Assembly (NCBI GenBank): GCA_038123715.1
Contig: JAYPAN010000028.1
Span: forward strand, 1-17,455
Direction: 5' to 3'
Length of the DNA: 17,455 nt
Source: JAYPAN01 sp038123715
GTDB taxonomy: Bacteria > Pseudomonadota > Alphaproteobacteria > RS24
The notes beneath the pieces were generated by a model, which saw only the letters and a program-made list of their open reading frames with translations, had not been told where the DNA came from and searched no databases. This document shows, in pieces, positions 1 to 5,893 of the stretch. The position numbers and the translations under genes are program-made. The stretch's first letter is position 1. Each line of letters starts with the position of its first letter.

Positions 1-159
1 GCAAAAACAAAACAACAAAACAAACAGCGCGAAATGGTAAAACACATTTTTGAACAGCAAAGCCACCAGCAGCAGCGCCAATGTCGCATGTATCAGCGCC
101 GATAAATTGCCTGTCCACGGCAAATCAGTTTTCAAATCATCAAAACCGGTTTCGGGCAT
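1..159 (-). CDS. Partial small membrane protein, C-terminus off window
   Basis: An open frame starts with ATG at 159 and runs without a stop to the window edge, giving 53 visible residues. A GGAGAG Shine-Dalgarno lies just upstream of the start. The protein opens with a short polar stretch (MPETGFDDLKTDLPW). A long hydrophobic run from about residue 20 to the edge follows, rich in Leu, Ala, Val and Phe, broken by one Lys-Asn and one Tyr-His, so one or two membrane spans are likely. The family is not recognised. A perfect TGCGTC-A-GACGCA palindrome lies 26 bp upstream of the start. The call as a gene rests on the start site and the strongly hydrophobic reading; the function is unknown. Confidence 0.6.
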   Translation of the reverse strand, partial: MPETGFDDLKTDLPWTGNLSALIHATLALLLVALLFKNVFYHFALFVLLFCFC

Positions 160-184
160 TGTCTCTCCAGCCACATTTTTCTTC

Positions 185-214
185 TGCGTCAGACGCATGA
201 GCCTCATTGCGTCT
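185..214. promoter_or_regulatory. Palindrome cluster upstream of the partial membrane protein gene
   Basis: TGCGTC-A-GACGCA (185-197) is a perfect 6-1-6 inverted repeat. A second arm, GCGTCT (209-214), can pair with AGACGC (191-196) in an alternative hairpin with a short inner stem. No T-run follows on either strand, so a terminator is unlikely. The position just upstream of the minus-strand start at 159 fits an operator, but no regulator is visible. Confidence 0.3.
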
Positions 215-297
215 TGCTATCCGACAGCCTGTTAATTTTCAACCAACGCTTATATTTTTATCGCCAATTATGGCTTTTCAGAGACAGTTCATAAAAC

Positions 298-374
298 TGG
301 CGACCCCGGTAGGACTTGAACCTACAACCTCAAGATTAGAAGTCTCGCGCTCTATCCAGTTGAGCTACGGGGCC
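298..374 (-). tRNA. tRNA-Arg (anticodon UCU)
   Basis: Read on the minus strand, the 77-nt sequence begins GGCCCCGTAGCTCAACTGGA and ends GGGGTCGCCA. The acceptor stem GGCCCCG pairs with CGGGGTC (one G-U), followed by discriminator G and an encoded CCA. The D-arm (AGCTC...GAGC), the T-arm with GGTTCAAGTCC, and the anticodon loop ACTTCTAAT with anticodon TCT are all present. It decodes AGA and AGG arginine codons. The CCA is encoded in the DNA. Confidence 0.96.
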
Positions 375-625
375 ATATGGGTTTCCGGTGGCGGCCGCCC
401 TATCCAAGTCGCCTGCACCCAACAGCGATTTACCGCAGTTCCGCGCGCTGACCAACCAAAATCCGCAGTGCCATGCCACAAAGGCACACGCGCTCGCAAA
501 CCGTTTGTTTAACCATTAAAGTGCCGACGGTTTATGTAACAATTTTTCAGGCGTTCCTGACCCGCGCCGTCACTTGCAATTGCGAATGCGTTTCAGTTTC
601 AAGTTATTGTTTTTATTATTGTTTT
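375..625. other. Intergenic stretch without a recognisable gene
   Basis: Between the 5' end of the tRNA gene and the bfr promoter I see no supportable coding frame. The stretch holds weak inverted repeats (a GTGCC/GGCAC pair around 469-488 and AAACCGT/ACGGTTT at 498-533) and, nearer bfr, three tandem TGC-starting hexamers at 575-592. No clear tRNA promoter could be assigned. Confidence 0.5.
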
Positions 626-690
626 TTGACTATTGGCTGAAATCGCCCTATATATGAAGGGATCGCGCGAGAACGATATATTTGATGAGG
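626..690 (+). promoter_or_regulatory. bfr promoter and ribosome binding site
   Basis: A strong sigma70-type promoter is visible: TTGACT at 626-631, a 17-bp spacer and TATATA at 649-654. The start of transcription is predicted near 661, giving a leader of about 37 nt. GATGAGG at 684-690 lies 7 nt before the ATG at 698. Upstream, three tandem hexamers TGCAAT-TGCGAA-TGCGTT (575-592) could be an iron-regulator site, but this is speculative. Confidence 0.65.
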
Positions 691-697
691 TATCCAC

Positions 698-1180
698 ATG
701 AAGGGCAGCGAAGAGGTTATTAAACACCTCAACATTATTCTGAAAAATGAGTTGACCGCCATCAACCAGTATTTCCTGCATGCGCGCATGTTGCGCGATT
801 GGGGATTTGAGGCACTCGGTCATAAAGTCTATGAGGAAAGCCTCGGCGAGATGAAACACGCCGATTATCTGATAAACCGGATTTTAATGCTGGAAGGCTT
901 GCCCAATCTGCAAGATCTCGGCCTGCTGAAAATCGGTCAAAATGTGCCGGAAATGTTTGAGGCGGATTTGTCGGTTGAAATGCTCAACCAGTCATGCCTG
1001 AAAGAGGCTGTGCAGCTTTGCGAAAGTGAGCGCGATTTTGTCTCGCGGGAGATATTGGTGAAAATCCTCGACGACACAGAAGAGCATATTGACTGGATTG
1101 AAACCCAGCAGGGTCTGATTGAGAAAACCGGCCTGCAAAATTATCTGCAGGAGCAAATGAACCACAGCAGCGACAGTTAG
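698..1180 (+). CDS. bfr: Bacterioferritin (haem-containing iron-storage ferritin)
   Basis: The 160-residue protein has the usual length of bacterioferritin and opens with the hallmark MKG, followed by ELTAINQYFLHARM. Family position numbering works without gaps: ferroxidase ligands E18, E51, H54, E94 and H130 are present, as is M52, the axial haem ligand in the subunit interface. Position 127, Glu in E. coli Bfr, is Thr here, within DTEEHID; E128 and E129 follow. Bacterioferritin forms a 24-subunit cytoplasmic shell that oxidises Fe(II) and stores ferric mineral. The gene converges on bfd, its electron-donating partner for iron release, with 8 bp between the stop codons. The promoter, Shine-Dalgarno and start are clear. 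Confidence 0.97.
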   Translation: MKGSEEVIKHLNIILKNELTAINQYFLHARMLRDWGFEALGHKVYEESLGEMKHADYLINRILMLEGLPNLQDLGLLKIGQNVPEMFEADLSVEMLNQSCLKEAVQLCESERDFVSREILVKILDDTEEHIDWIETQQGLIEKTGLQNYLQEQMNHSSDS

Positions 1181-1188
1181 CGCCCACC

Positions 1189-1371
1189 CTATTCGGCGGC
1201 TATCAACCTGCTTTCGGTCTCGGCCAACATATCGCGCATACGCTCCAAGCAACGCCCGCATTGGGGGCTTTTGCCGCAATGCGGATGGATATGTTCGGGA
1301 GCTACGCAACCATTTTCAATGGCTTGTGCCACCTGGCTTTCTGTTATTGCTGTGCAATTGCACACATACAT
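1189..1371 (-). CDS. bfd: Bacterioferritin-associated ferredoxin
   Basis: This 60-residue protein carries the BFD-like [2Fe-2S] pattern: C4-x-C6 at the N-terminus (MYVCNCTAIT) and C38-x2-C41 near the middle. Bfd docks on bacterioferritin and passes electrons to the haem so that stored ferric iron is reduced and released; it is normally induced by iron shortage. The start is supported by AAAAGGAAA about 7 nt before the ATG. It lies tail to tail with bfr, which encodes the matching partner. C22 and C32 are extra cysteines and are not expected cluster ligands. A promoter with an overlapping palindrome lies just upstream. Confidence 0.93.
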   Translation of the reverse strand: MYVCNCTAITESQVAQAIENGCVAPEHIHPHCGKSPQCGRCLERMRDMLAETESRLIAAE

Positions 1372-1410
1372 GGTGCGTTTCCTTTTGTTTGTGCATCGCC
1401 CTTACTTGCG

Positions 1411-1442
1411 ATTGATTATCAATTACAGCATCACGCTGTAAA
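1411..1442 (-). promoter_or_regulatory. bfd promoter with overlapping Fur-like operator
   Basis: On the minus strand, TTTACA (1437-1442) and GATAAT (1415-1420) are separated by 16 bp, matching sigma70 boxes at five of six positions each. A perfect 6-1-6 palindrome, ATTGAT-A-ATCAAT (1411-1423), covers the -10. Its TGATAATCA core resembles a Fur box. An adjoining inverted repeat TTACAGC/GCTGTAA (1423-1441) spans the spacer and -35. Repression by an iron sensor when iron is plentiful is inferred. Confidence 0.55.
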
Positions 1443-1490
1443 AGGCAAGCGCCAATCAACAGGTTTTCCCGTTTTTAAAATAATAAAGTC

Positions 1491-1796
1491 TTAATGCGAC
1501 CAAGGGCCGTAGCGGTCATGCCGGAAATTATCGGCATAGGCCTTGGTTGCGCGGCGTTTTTGCAAGGGCTTTTCAACCCGCACAGCCAAACCTTGCGCCG
1601 CCGCATAGGCTTCGGCCTCGCCAAGCGTGTCAAATGTCAACTTCACTTGCGTTTGTGTTTCATCAATGCCATGCCAGCCGGTCAGCGGGTCTTTCCGGCG
1701 TGCCGTTTCCGCAGAAAATTCCAGCACCCATTTGCGGGTTTTCGCCTGCCCTGAGGACATAGCGGTTTTGCTGGGCTGATAAATACGCGCGCTCAT
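1491..1796 (-). CDS. NDUFS4-like accessory subunit of respiratory complex I
   Basis: The 101-residue product matches the ETC complex I subunit family (NDUFS4, the mitochondrial 18-kDa subunit): ARIYQPSKTAMSSG near the start, RKWVLEF, TGWxG, the TQVKLTFDTLGEAEAYA segment and a basic C-terminus ending YGPWSH. In alphaproteobacteria this small protein sits on the peripheral arm of NADH:ubiquinone oxidoreductase and helps stabilise the NADH-oxidising module. The ATG at 1796 gives the family's usual N-terminus. A longer frame from a GTG at 1841 adds 15 unrelated residues and is less likely. The Shine-Dalgarno is weak (GGTGA). It stands alone, away from the nuo operon. Confidence 0.88.
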   Translation of the reverse strand: MSARIYQPSKTAMSSGQAKTRKWVLEFSAETARRKDPLTGWHGIDETQTQVKLTFDTLGEAEAYAAAQGLAVRVEKPLQKRRATKAYADNFRHDRYGPWSH

Positions 1797-1979
1797 ATTG
1801 TCACCGAAATTGTGAAACCTTAAACGTCTTTGGTTTATCACCGCTTCGCTGCTTTGTTCAAGTGCCTGTCACGCCTTTTCAGCGCAAATAAACCGGTGAA
1901 ACGGCGTTGCGAACATGTTACTTGTTCAAGGCTTGCCGCAATGATGATGCGCGGCGGCGACACAGCGTGACTGAGGTTA

Positions 1980-2852
1980 ATGCGACATATTGTTGAAACC
2001 ATTATTGCGCGCGCCATCATGGGCATATACCGCCTGCTTGGTATTCGGCGCGGCACGGATTTCGGGGAACTGACCGGTTCCTGGCTTGGCCGTATTGTCC
2101 AAGAGCGCCATGTGGTGCTAGGCAATCTGGCGCTGACCATGCCGCATTTAAGCGATGATGAACGCCATGCGCTGGCCGAGAAAGCATGGCGTCAGGCCGG
2201 ACGCTTTATCGGCGAATTTGCTCTAATGGACAGAATAATTGCCGATCCGGAGCGCCTGCATTTGCAGGGCGAACAGCATGTCGAGGCTGCCAAGGCAAAC
2301 GGAAAAACCATAATTTTCGTATCCTGCCATTATGGCAATTGGGAAATGCTAATGGTCGGCATTGCCCGTCTAGCCGGCCGCGCCGCCTCGCTTTACCGCA
2401 CTGCCAGTAATCCTTATATGGAAAAATGGATTGTGAAAATGCGCGGGCCGCATATGCCGATTCAAATCCCCAAAGGCCGGCAAGGCGCCAAGACAATGCT
2501 GTCGCTCATCAAGCAAGGCACAACGCCGCTTTGCCTGCTGATTGACCAGCGCATGACCGAAGGCGACAAAGTGCGCTTTCTCGGCCAAGAGACAACAGCA
2601 CCCTCGGCGGCGGTGCGGCTGGCGCGCCAATATGGCCTGCCGATAATTCTGACCCATATCAAGCGGCGGCCAAATGAAAAAGACGGCGCGCATTTCACGC
2701 AGATATTTGACGAAGCTTTGTATATTCCCAAAACCGACAATGCCGAAGCCGATATTGAAGCGGGCATGCAGGCCATTTTCGACCAATTTGACAAATGGAT
2801 ATATGACGACCCTGCCCCTTGGTTCTGGATGCATGACCGCTTTGAAAAATGA
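1980..2852 (+). CDS. Lysophospholipid / lipid A-type acyltransferase (LpxL/HtrB family)
   Basis: The 290-residue protein belongs to the LpxL-LpxM (HtrB) acyltransferase family. The catalytic HxxxxE motif is H117-YGNW-E122, in VSCHYGNWEM. A second conserved region, KGRQGAKTML...LIDQRM, follows. The C-terminus ends with the family signature PWFWMHDRF. These inner-membrane enzymes transfer an acyl chain from acyl-ACP to lipid A or a related lysolipid. No clear N-terminal membrane span is seen, but residues 5-20 are amphipathic or hydrophobic. GAGG lies close before the ATG. Whether it acts on lipid A, ornithine lipid or another acceptor cannot be decided from sequence. Confidence 0.88.
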   Translation: MRHIVETIIARAIMGIYRLLGIRRGTDFGELTGSWLGRIVQERHVVLGNLALTMPHLSDDERHALAEKAWRQAGRFIGEFALMDRIIADPERLHLQGEQHVEAAKANGKTIIFVSCHYGNWEMLMVGIARLAGRAASLYRTASNPYMEKWIVKMRGPHMPIQIPKGRQGAKTMLSLIKQGTTPLCLLIDQRMTEGDKVRFLGQETTAPSAAVRLARQYGLPIILTHIKRRPNEKDGAHFTQIFDEALYIPKTDNAEADIEAGMQAIFDQFDKWIYDDPAPWFWMHDRFEK

Positions 2853-2874
2853 GTATTTGTTACCGAAAAATCAC

Positions 2875-2902
2875 TTTCAATCGCGGCGAAGCGTGCTAGA
2901 TA
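2875..2902 (+). promoter_or_regulatory. Candidate promoter of the small lipoprotein gene
   Basis: TTTCAA (2875-2880) and TAGATA (2897-2902) are 16 bp apart, and the -10 is preceded by TGC, giving an extended -10. The match to consensus is modest. It would start a transcript about 25 nt before the lipoprotein ATG, separating it from the acyltransferase gene. Confidence 0.35.
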
Positions 2903-2934
2903 GGCACCGACAAACTCTAACGATTGAGGCTATT

Positions 2935-3027
2935 ATGAAAAAACTGGTTGTTCCTGTTTTGCTGTCGCTGGCATTGGCCGGCTGCGGCATTCCGTTTATT
3001 GATATTCCCTTCGTTCCGGGCATTTAA
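2935..3027 (+). CDS. Tiny outer-membrane lipoprotein, 30 residues
   Basis: ATG at 2935 follows TTGAGG at a good distance. The product has a textbook lipoprotein signal: MKK, a hydrophobic core and lipobox L-A-G-C with the lipidated cysteine at residue 17. The mature peptide is only 14 residues (CGIPFIDIPFVPGI), very hydrophobic and Pro/Phe/Ile-rich. Gly at +2 does not retain it in the inner membrane, so the outer membrane is the likely location. A strong terminator follows immediately. Such entericidin-sized lipoproteins are often missed by annotation. I do not recognise the family; an envelope or stress role is only a guess from type and from the neighbouring acyltransferase. Confidence 0.8.
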   Translation: MKKLVVPVLLSLALAGCGIPFIDIPFVPGI

Positions 3028-3050
3028 CGGAACGCCCTTTGGGGAGACTT

Positions 3051-3082
3051 AAACGCCCGGCTTTGCCGGGCGTTTTACTTTT
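3051..3082. terminator. Strong intrinsic terminator, probably bidirectional
   Basis: A perfect 11-bp stem, AAACGCCCGGC (3051-3061) with GCCGGGCGTTT (3065-3075), closes on a TTT loop and runs into a T-rich tail on the plus strand. It ends the lipoprotein transcript. On the minus strand the same stem begins at the stop codon of the opposing gene and is followed by a weaker tail, so it may serve both. Confidence 0.9.
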
Positions 3083-3329
3083 CAGAAGATTTGTTTTTCC
3101 CATTTCGGTCTGGTCGATGGCTGTGAAAGCCGGTTTCCATGCGCCGGTGCTGGTGACGATGCCGGTGGCGACGCGAGACACGCCAGATACGAACAAACCA
3201 ACGCCCGAAACGCGCGCCAAACTTCATCCGCAGATTCAAAACCGGTGGGATGATGAAAAGAAAAATCAGCAGCACACCCCAGCCGTCAAACAGAAAATCA
3301 GCGATACGGCTCACTATATCACCCGACAT
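3075..3329 (-). CDS. Small membrane protein with Arg/His-rich tail
   Basis: An 84-residue frame starts with ATG at 3329, preceded by TTTGAGGG at good spacing; a TTG at 3341 would add four residues. Residues about 16-34 (GWGVLLIFLFIIPPVL) form one membrane span. The rest is strongly basic, with a run RRHRHRHQHRR followed by HSHRP, then a polar lysine-rich end. The tail could bind metal, nucleic acid or lipid head groups, but no family is recognised. The stop codon coincides with the terminator stem. The opposite strand also has a frame here, but the Shine-Dalgarno and the membrane span favour this strand. Confidence 0.6.
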   Translation of the reverse strand: MSGDIVSRIADFLFDGWGVLLIFLFIIPPVLNLRMKFGARFGRWFVRIWRVSRRHRHRHQHRRMETGFHSHRPDRNGKNKSSEK

Positions 3330-3356
3330 GAAAACCCTCAAACATGCACGCCTATG

Positions 3357-3518
3357 CTACCTGTCAGGAGCCGCCTCCAAGCGTTGCTGCATTTCCTGTA
3401 ACTTACCCTCTTTACCAGTCACTGCAGGCAGGACAATAAACAGGCCAACCCAAACAAAGGCCAGAAAAACAGCACCCAAAAAAACATGTCGCGCCGTTGA
3501 TTGCGGCTTTTCATCCAT
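3357..3518 (-). CDS. Small single-span membrane protein
   Basis: Starting at ATG 3518, the 53-residue product reads MDEKPQSTARH, then a clear membrane span (VFLGAVFLAFVWVGLFIVLPAV), then a short charged, coiled-coil-like tail ending QQRLEAAPDR. GGGGGC before this ATG may serve as ribosome binding site. Earlier in-frame starts (ATG 3530, TTG 3542) are possible. It lies 70 bp downstream of the DUF799 lipoprotein gene and 28 bp upstream of the next small membrane protein gene on the same strand, so it may belong to the same transcript. No family is recognised. Confidence 0.6.
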   Translation of the reverse strand: MDEKPQSTARHVFLGAVFLAFVWVGLFIVLPAVTGKEGKLQEMQQRLEAAPDR

Positions 3519-3587
3519 GCTTGCCCCCATAATTATCGACAAGTTAGGCCATAAACGCCCGACAGGCCAATAAAATCATCAAATGGG

Positions 3588-4250
3588 TTACTGTTCCTGC
3601 GTCTGGCGTAAAGGCCCGACCGGCAGGCCGTTAATCGGGTCATTCAGCGCCGTCATATTTGCCATGGAGGATGTGTTGAAGAATTTATCATCCATTGCCG
3701 AAGCAATCATCTGCACAAGCACCGCGCCGATAATCTGCCCCAACGCACCGCCATCGCCTTGCTGCTGCCGGTTTTGGCGTTCGTCATAGACCATATGCTT
3801 TTGCCAAAGCGTATTGCCGGTCGCCGCATCGACCAATTCGAGATTGGCGTCAATATAGGCATAGGAGTCAATCAGCGCGAATTTCTGCCCGAAATAATCA
3901 ATATCCGTATAGAGAATTGCATCGGGCGCAAATTGTGCGTTCAATTTATCCAATGGTATCTGGTTCATCTCCTGCGGCAGGGTCACGCCATTGGCCTTGA
4001 TATAGCTGTCCACCACACCAACCGGATAGACATAATAGCCGCGCTCGCCCAAAGGCTTGGAAATGGTGGAGAGAAAAGTATAAGTGCCTTCAATTTCCGG
4101 CGAATTATTCTGCGGCGGCAACACCAATATACGCACCGGATTGACCTGCTCCAACGCCTCAAAGCGCATTGGCTCAGCGCAAGCCACAAGGGTGATCGCC
4201 AAAACGGCCAGCGCGCAAGCCGACCGGCTCAATTTGTTCAACCTTCCCAT
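3588..4250 (-). CDS. DUF799 / GNA1162-family lipoprotein
   Basis: The 220-residue protein has a lipoprotein signal ending L-V-A-C with Cys24. The following domain matches the GNA1162 family (DUF799): RILVLPPQNNSPEIEGTY near the start, the YYVYPVGVVD segment, PDAILYTDIDYFGQKF and a Gly/Ala-rich stretch before the C-terminus. Neisserial GNA1162 is an outer-membrane lipoprotein with a TolB-N-like fold. The start overlaps the end of the DUF4810 gene by 13 bp and has AAAGGTG ahead of it, indicating translational coupling. It is the third gene of a CsgG-like / DUF4810 / DUF799 set that probably forms an envelope complex. Substrate or function is unknown. Confidence 0.9.
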   Translation of the reverse strand: MGRLNKLSRSACALAVLAITLVACAEPMRFEALEQVNPVRILVLPPQNNSPEIEGTYTFLSTISKPLGERGYYVYPVGVVDSYIKANGVTLPQEMNQIPLDKLNAQFAPDAILYTDIDYFGQKFALIDSYAYIDANLELVDAATGNTLWQKHMVYDERQNRQQQGDGGALGQIIGAVLVQMIASAMDDKFFNTSSMANMTALNDPINGLPVGPLRQTQEQ

Positions 4251-4624
4251 GCCAGCACCTTTGCAAAGACTTTTTCGCTGAATTGCCCCGACATGGGATA
4301 GAGTTCACGCTCAATCTCGACAAAGCGTTTGGCCGAGGCCATATCGCCCATATCGGCATAAAGCATAGCCAGATGCAAATTGATGCCCGGCGCAATTTTT
4401 TTGCCTTCGCTTTGCGCCTTGTCAATATCATTGAGCAAAAGCTCTATCTGCTCCTGATGGCTGATGCCCTTTTCGGATTCATAAAAGCGGTAGAGAACCG
4501 GCTCATAGTCGCCCCAGTGAAAATGGGTCGGCGTCGCACAAGCAGCGGCAAGCGCCGCCATGCCGACGGCCAGAGGCAAGCGCCGGATTTTCTGCCTACA
4601 GGACAAGGTTACGCACCAAATCAT
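4238..4624 (-). CDS. DUF4810 lipoprotein
   Basis: The predicted product is up to 128 residues, with a basic stretch, hydrophobic core and lipobox L-A-A-A-C (Cys29 from the ATG at 4624). The mature part, beginning with TPTHFHWGDYEPVLYRFY, is characteristic of DUF4810. It continues as a short helical, TPR-like domain (NLHLAMLYADMGDMASAKRF). The ATG at 4624 overlaps the CsgG-like gene by 29 bp and has a weak AAGCGG site; a TTG at 4606 would give a shorter, more typical signal peptide, so the exact start is uncertain. The position between CsgG-like and DUF799 genes is the family's usual setting. Confidence 0.87.
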   Translation of the reverse strand: MIWCVTLSCRQKIRRLPLAVGMAALAAACATPTHFHWGDYEPVLYRFYESEKGISHQEQIELLLNDIDKAQSEGKKIAPGINLHLAMLYADMGDMASAKRFVEIERELYPMSGQFSEKVFAKVLAWEG

Positions 4625-5249
4625 CGACCGCTTCGCGGATGGCCAGATTCAGCACTTTGCCATTCAAAGTAGAATCATATCCGGCTGTTCCGCCAAAACC
4701 CAGCACTTCCCGATTTGATAACGCAACTTCACCCGCCCCTTGGGCGGTATAAACAACTTCGGAGGTTGTGGTATTCACCAGCAGCAAATTGACCTTGGCA
4801 TAGGCGACTTGCGCTTTGCCCTTGCCCAAAATGCCAAAAAACTGCTTGTCGCCGACATTCTTTTTGCCAAACTCGACAACATCACCGGTCACAATATAAC
4901 TGGCTCCGGCAAGACGCTGATTAGTGCCAGCCAAATCAGCCTCGCGCGCCAGCGAATTGATATTGCGCCTGTCCAGCACACTGAAACGACGGCTTTCCTG
5001 CAAATGGGTTTTCACAATTGTGCGCGCCTGTGTGCCAAGCATATCGCCACCATTGGAAAATACGCCGCGCATGTAATTGGTGCGATTTTCAAACTCGCCA
5101 AGCGCGACTTTAACTTTCGGCCCATTATAAACCTGTTTGGACGCCATAGTTTTTTGCGGCGTCAAAGCGGTCTGGCTTTCTACCGCGCAAGCGGCCAAGC
5201 CAACTGCAAACACCATAATCAATGGCTGTCGGATGAATGTCTTGAACAT
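4596..5249 (-). CDS. CsgG/HfaB-family outer-membrane lipoprotein
   Basis: The 217-residue protein has a clear lipobox G-L-A-A-C with Cys21. The body shows CsgG-family features: KVALGEFENRTNY, the GTQARTIVKTHLQESRRFSVLDR segment, GASYIVTGDVVEFG and a long amphipathic beta region (KAQVAYAKVNLLLVNTTTSEVVYT). CsgG forms the nonameric curli secretion pore. No curli subunit genes are present here, so this is a relative acting with DUF4810 and DUF799 lipoproteins rather than CsgG itself. An AAGGGAA site precedes the ATG. It is the first gene of the lipoprotein trio, about 80 bp after the preceding gene, with no convincing promoter seen. Confidence 0.9.
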   Translation of the reverse strand: MFKTFIRQPLIMVFAVGLAACAVESQTALTPQKTMASKQVYNGPKVKVALGEFENRTNYMRGVFSNGGDMLGTQARTIVKTHLQESRRFSVLDRRNINSLAREADLAGTNQRLAGASYIVTGDVVEFGKKNVGDKQFFGILGKGKAQVAYAKVNLLLVNTTTSEVVYTAQGAGEVALSNREVLGFGGTAGYDSTLNGKVLNLAIREAVDDLVRNLVL

Positions 5250-5329
5250 GGTTCATTCCCTTTTTGTTAACTCATCCTAATCTAACGACCCGCCGCCCTG
5301 CCGGTCAAGCCCAAACCTGGGCGGCTGGG

Positions 5330-5887
5330 TCAGCGCATTTGAGCATCCGGTTTGACCGGAAAGATAAATCTGCCACCATCACCACAATCATCGTAAATGC
5401 GTTCAAAGCTGATTTCCCTTTTCGCCGCCAAAAGCCGCCGCGCCAAATCCTGCCCTGCCCCATTATTTTCAAAACTTTCATAAGTCAGCACTTCGCCAAA
5501 ATAGGCCGACAAAAACCCTTTGCGAAATACATGCACCTCATCGGGCGCGCCCGGCTCCGTGACCAATTGCCCGTCAATATGGATTTTGATTTCCCGTTCA
5601 ATCCCGCAAATATAATTATCGCCATAATTGAACACGACATTGCGATAATAAGCGCCAGTGCCATCATCCAGTGCCGGTAAAACACGGCGCGGCTCGATGA
5701 GAATATAGGGGCGGCCTGATGTTTCCGCGTCACCGGACACCATGCGCCCCTCAATTTTAATGGCTTGCCCGTCTTCATGCGCGACTTGCTGCCATGCCTG
5801 TGCCGAAATCACAGAGAAACAAACCAAAAAGAAAACAAGTGCGCCAAACGCCCCTGCCAATCTTGACCTCAGACTGTCGCCAATCAT
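5330..5887 (-). CDS. Secreted protein with two cysteines, family not recognised
   Basis: The 185-residue product has a long signal peptide (hydrophobic core at about residues 11-28) with a likely cleavage after A-Q-A at residue 31. The mature protein is beta-rich and contains two cysteines, C94 in YICGIE and C168 in DDCGDGG, which could form a periplasmic disulfide. The start codon lies 6 bp after the stop of the CoA-binding protein gene and has no strong Shine-Dalgarno, suggesting coupled translation. About 80 bp separate it from the CsgG-like gene. Signal peptide, cysteines and position suggest an envelope protein; I cannot assign a function. Confidence 0.75.
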   Translation of the reverse strand: MIGDSLRSRLAGAFGALVFFLVCFSVISAQAWQQVAHEDGQAIKIEGRMVSGDAETSGRPYILIEPRRVLPALDDGTGAYYRNVVFNYGDNYICGIEREIKIHIDGQLVTEPGAPDEVHVFRKGFLSAYFGEVLTYESFENNGAGQDLARRLLAAKREISFERIYDDCGDGGRFIFPVKPDAQMR

Positions 5888-5893
5888 GACAAT

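Noticed and set aside
207..512. 101-residue plus-strand frame containing GLEPTTSRLEVSRSIQLSYGA
   Set aside because: This is the classic false protein read antisense through a tRNA gene; the tRNA-Arg on the minus strand explains it.
1854..1931. Two copies of TTGTTCAAG upstream of the acyltransferase gene
   Set aside because: The repeat is short, spacing is large and no promoter boxes line up with it; chance is a fair explanation.
3039..3401. 120-residue plus-strand frame
   Set aside because: It overlaps the terminator and has no ribosome site; the opposite strand has a ribosome site and a membrane span, so that frame was preferred.
3759..5270. Two plus-strand frames of 180 and 176 residues opposite the lipoprotein trio
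   Set aside because: The minus-strand genes have lipoboxes, coupled starts and known families; these are antisense shadows.
5281..5329. GCCGCCC/GGGCGGC stem after the 185-residue secreted protein gene, considered as a terminator
   Set aside because: The arms are far apart and no T-run follows on the minus strand.
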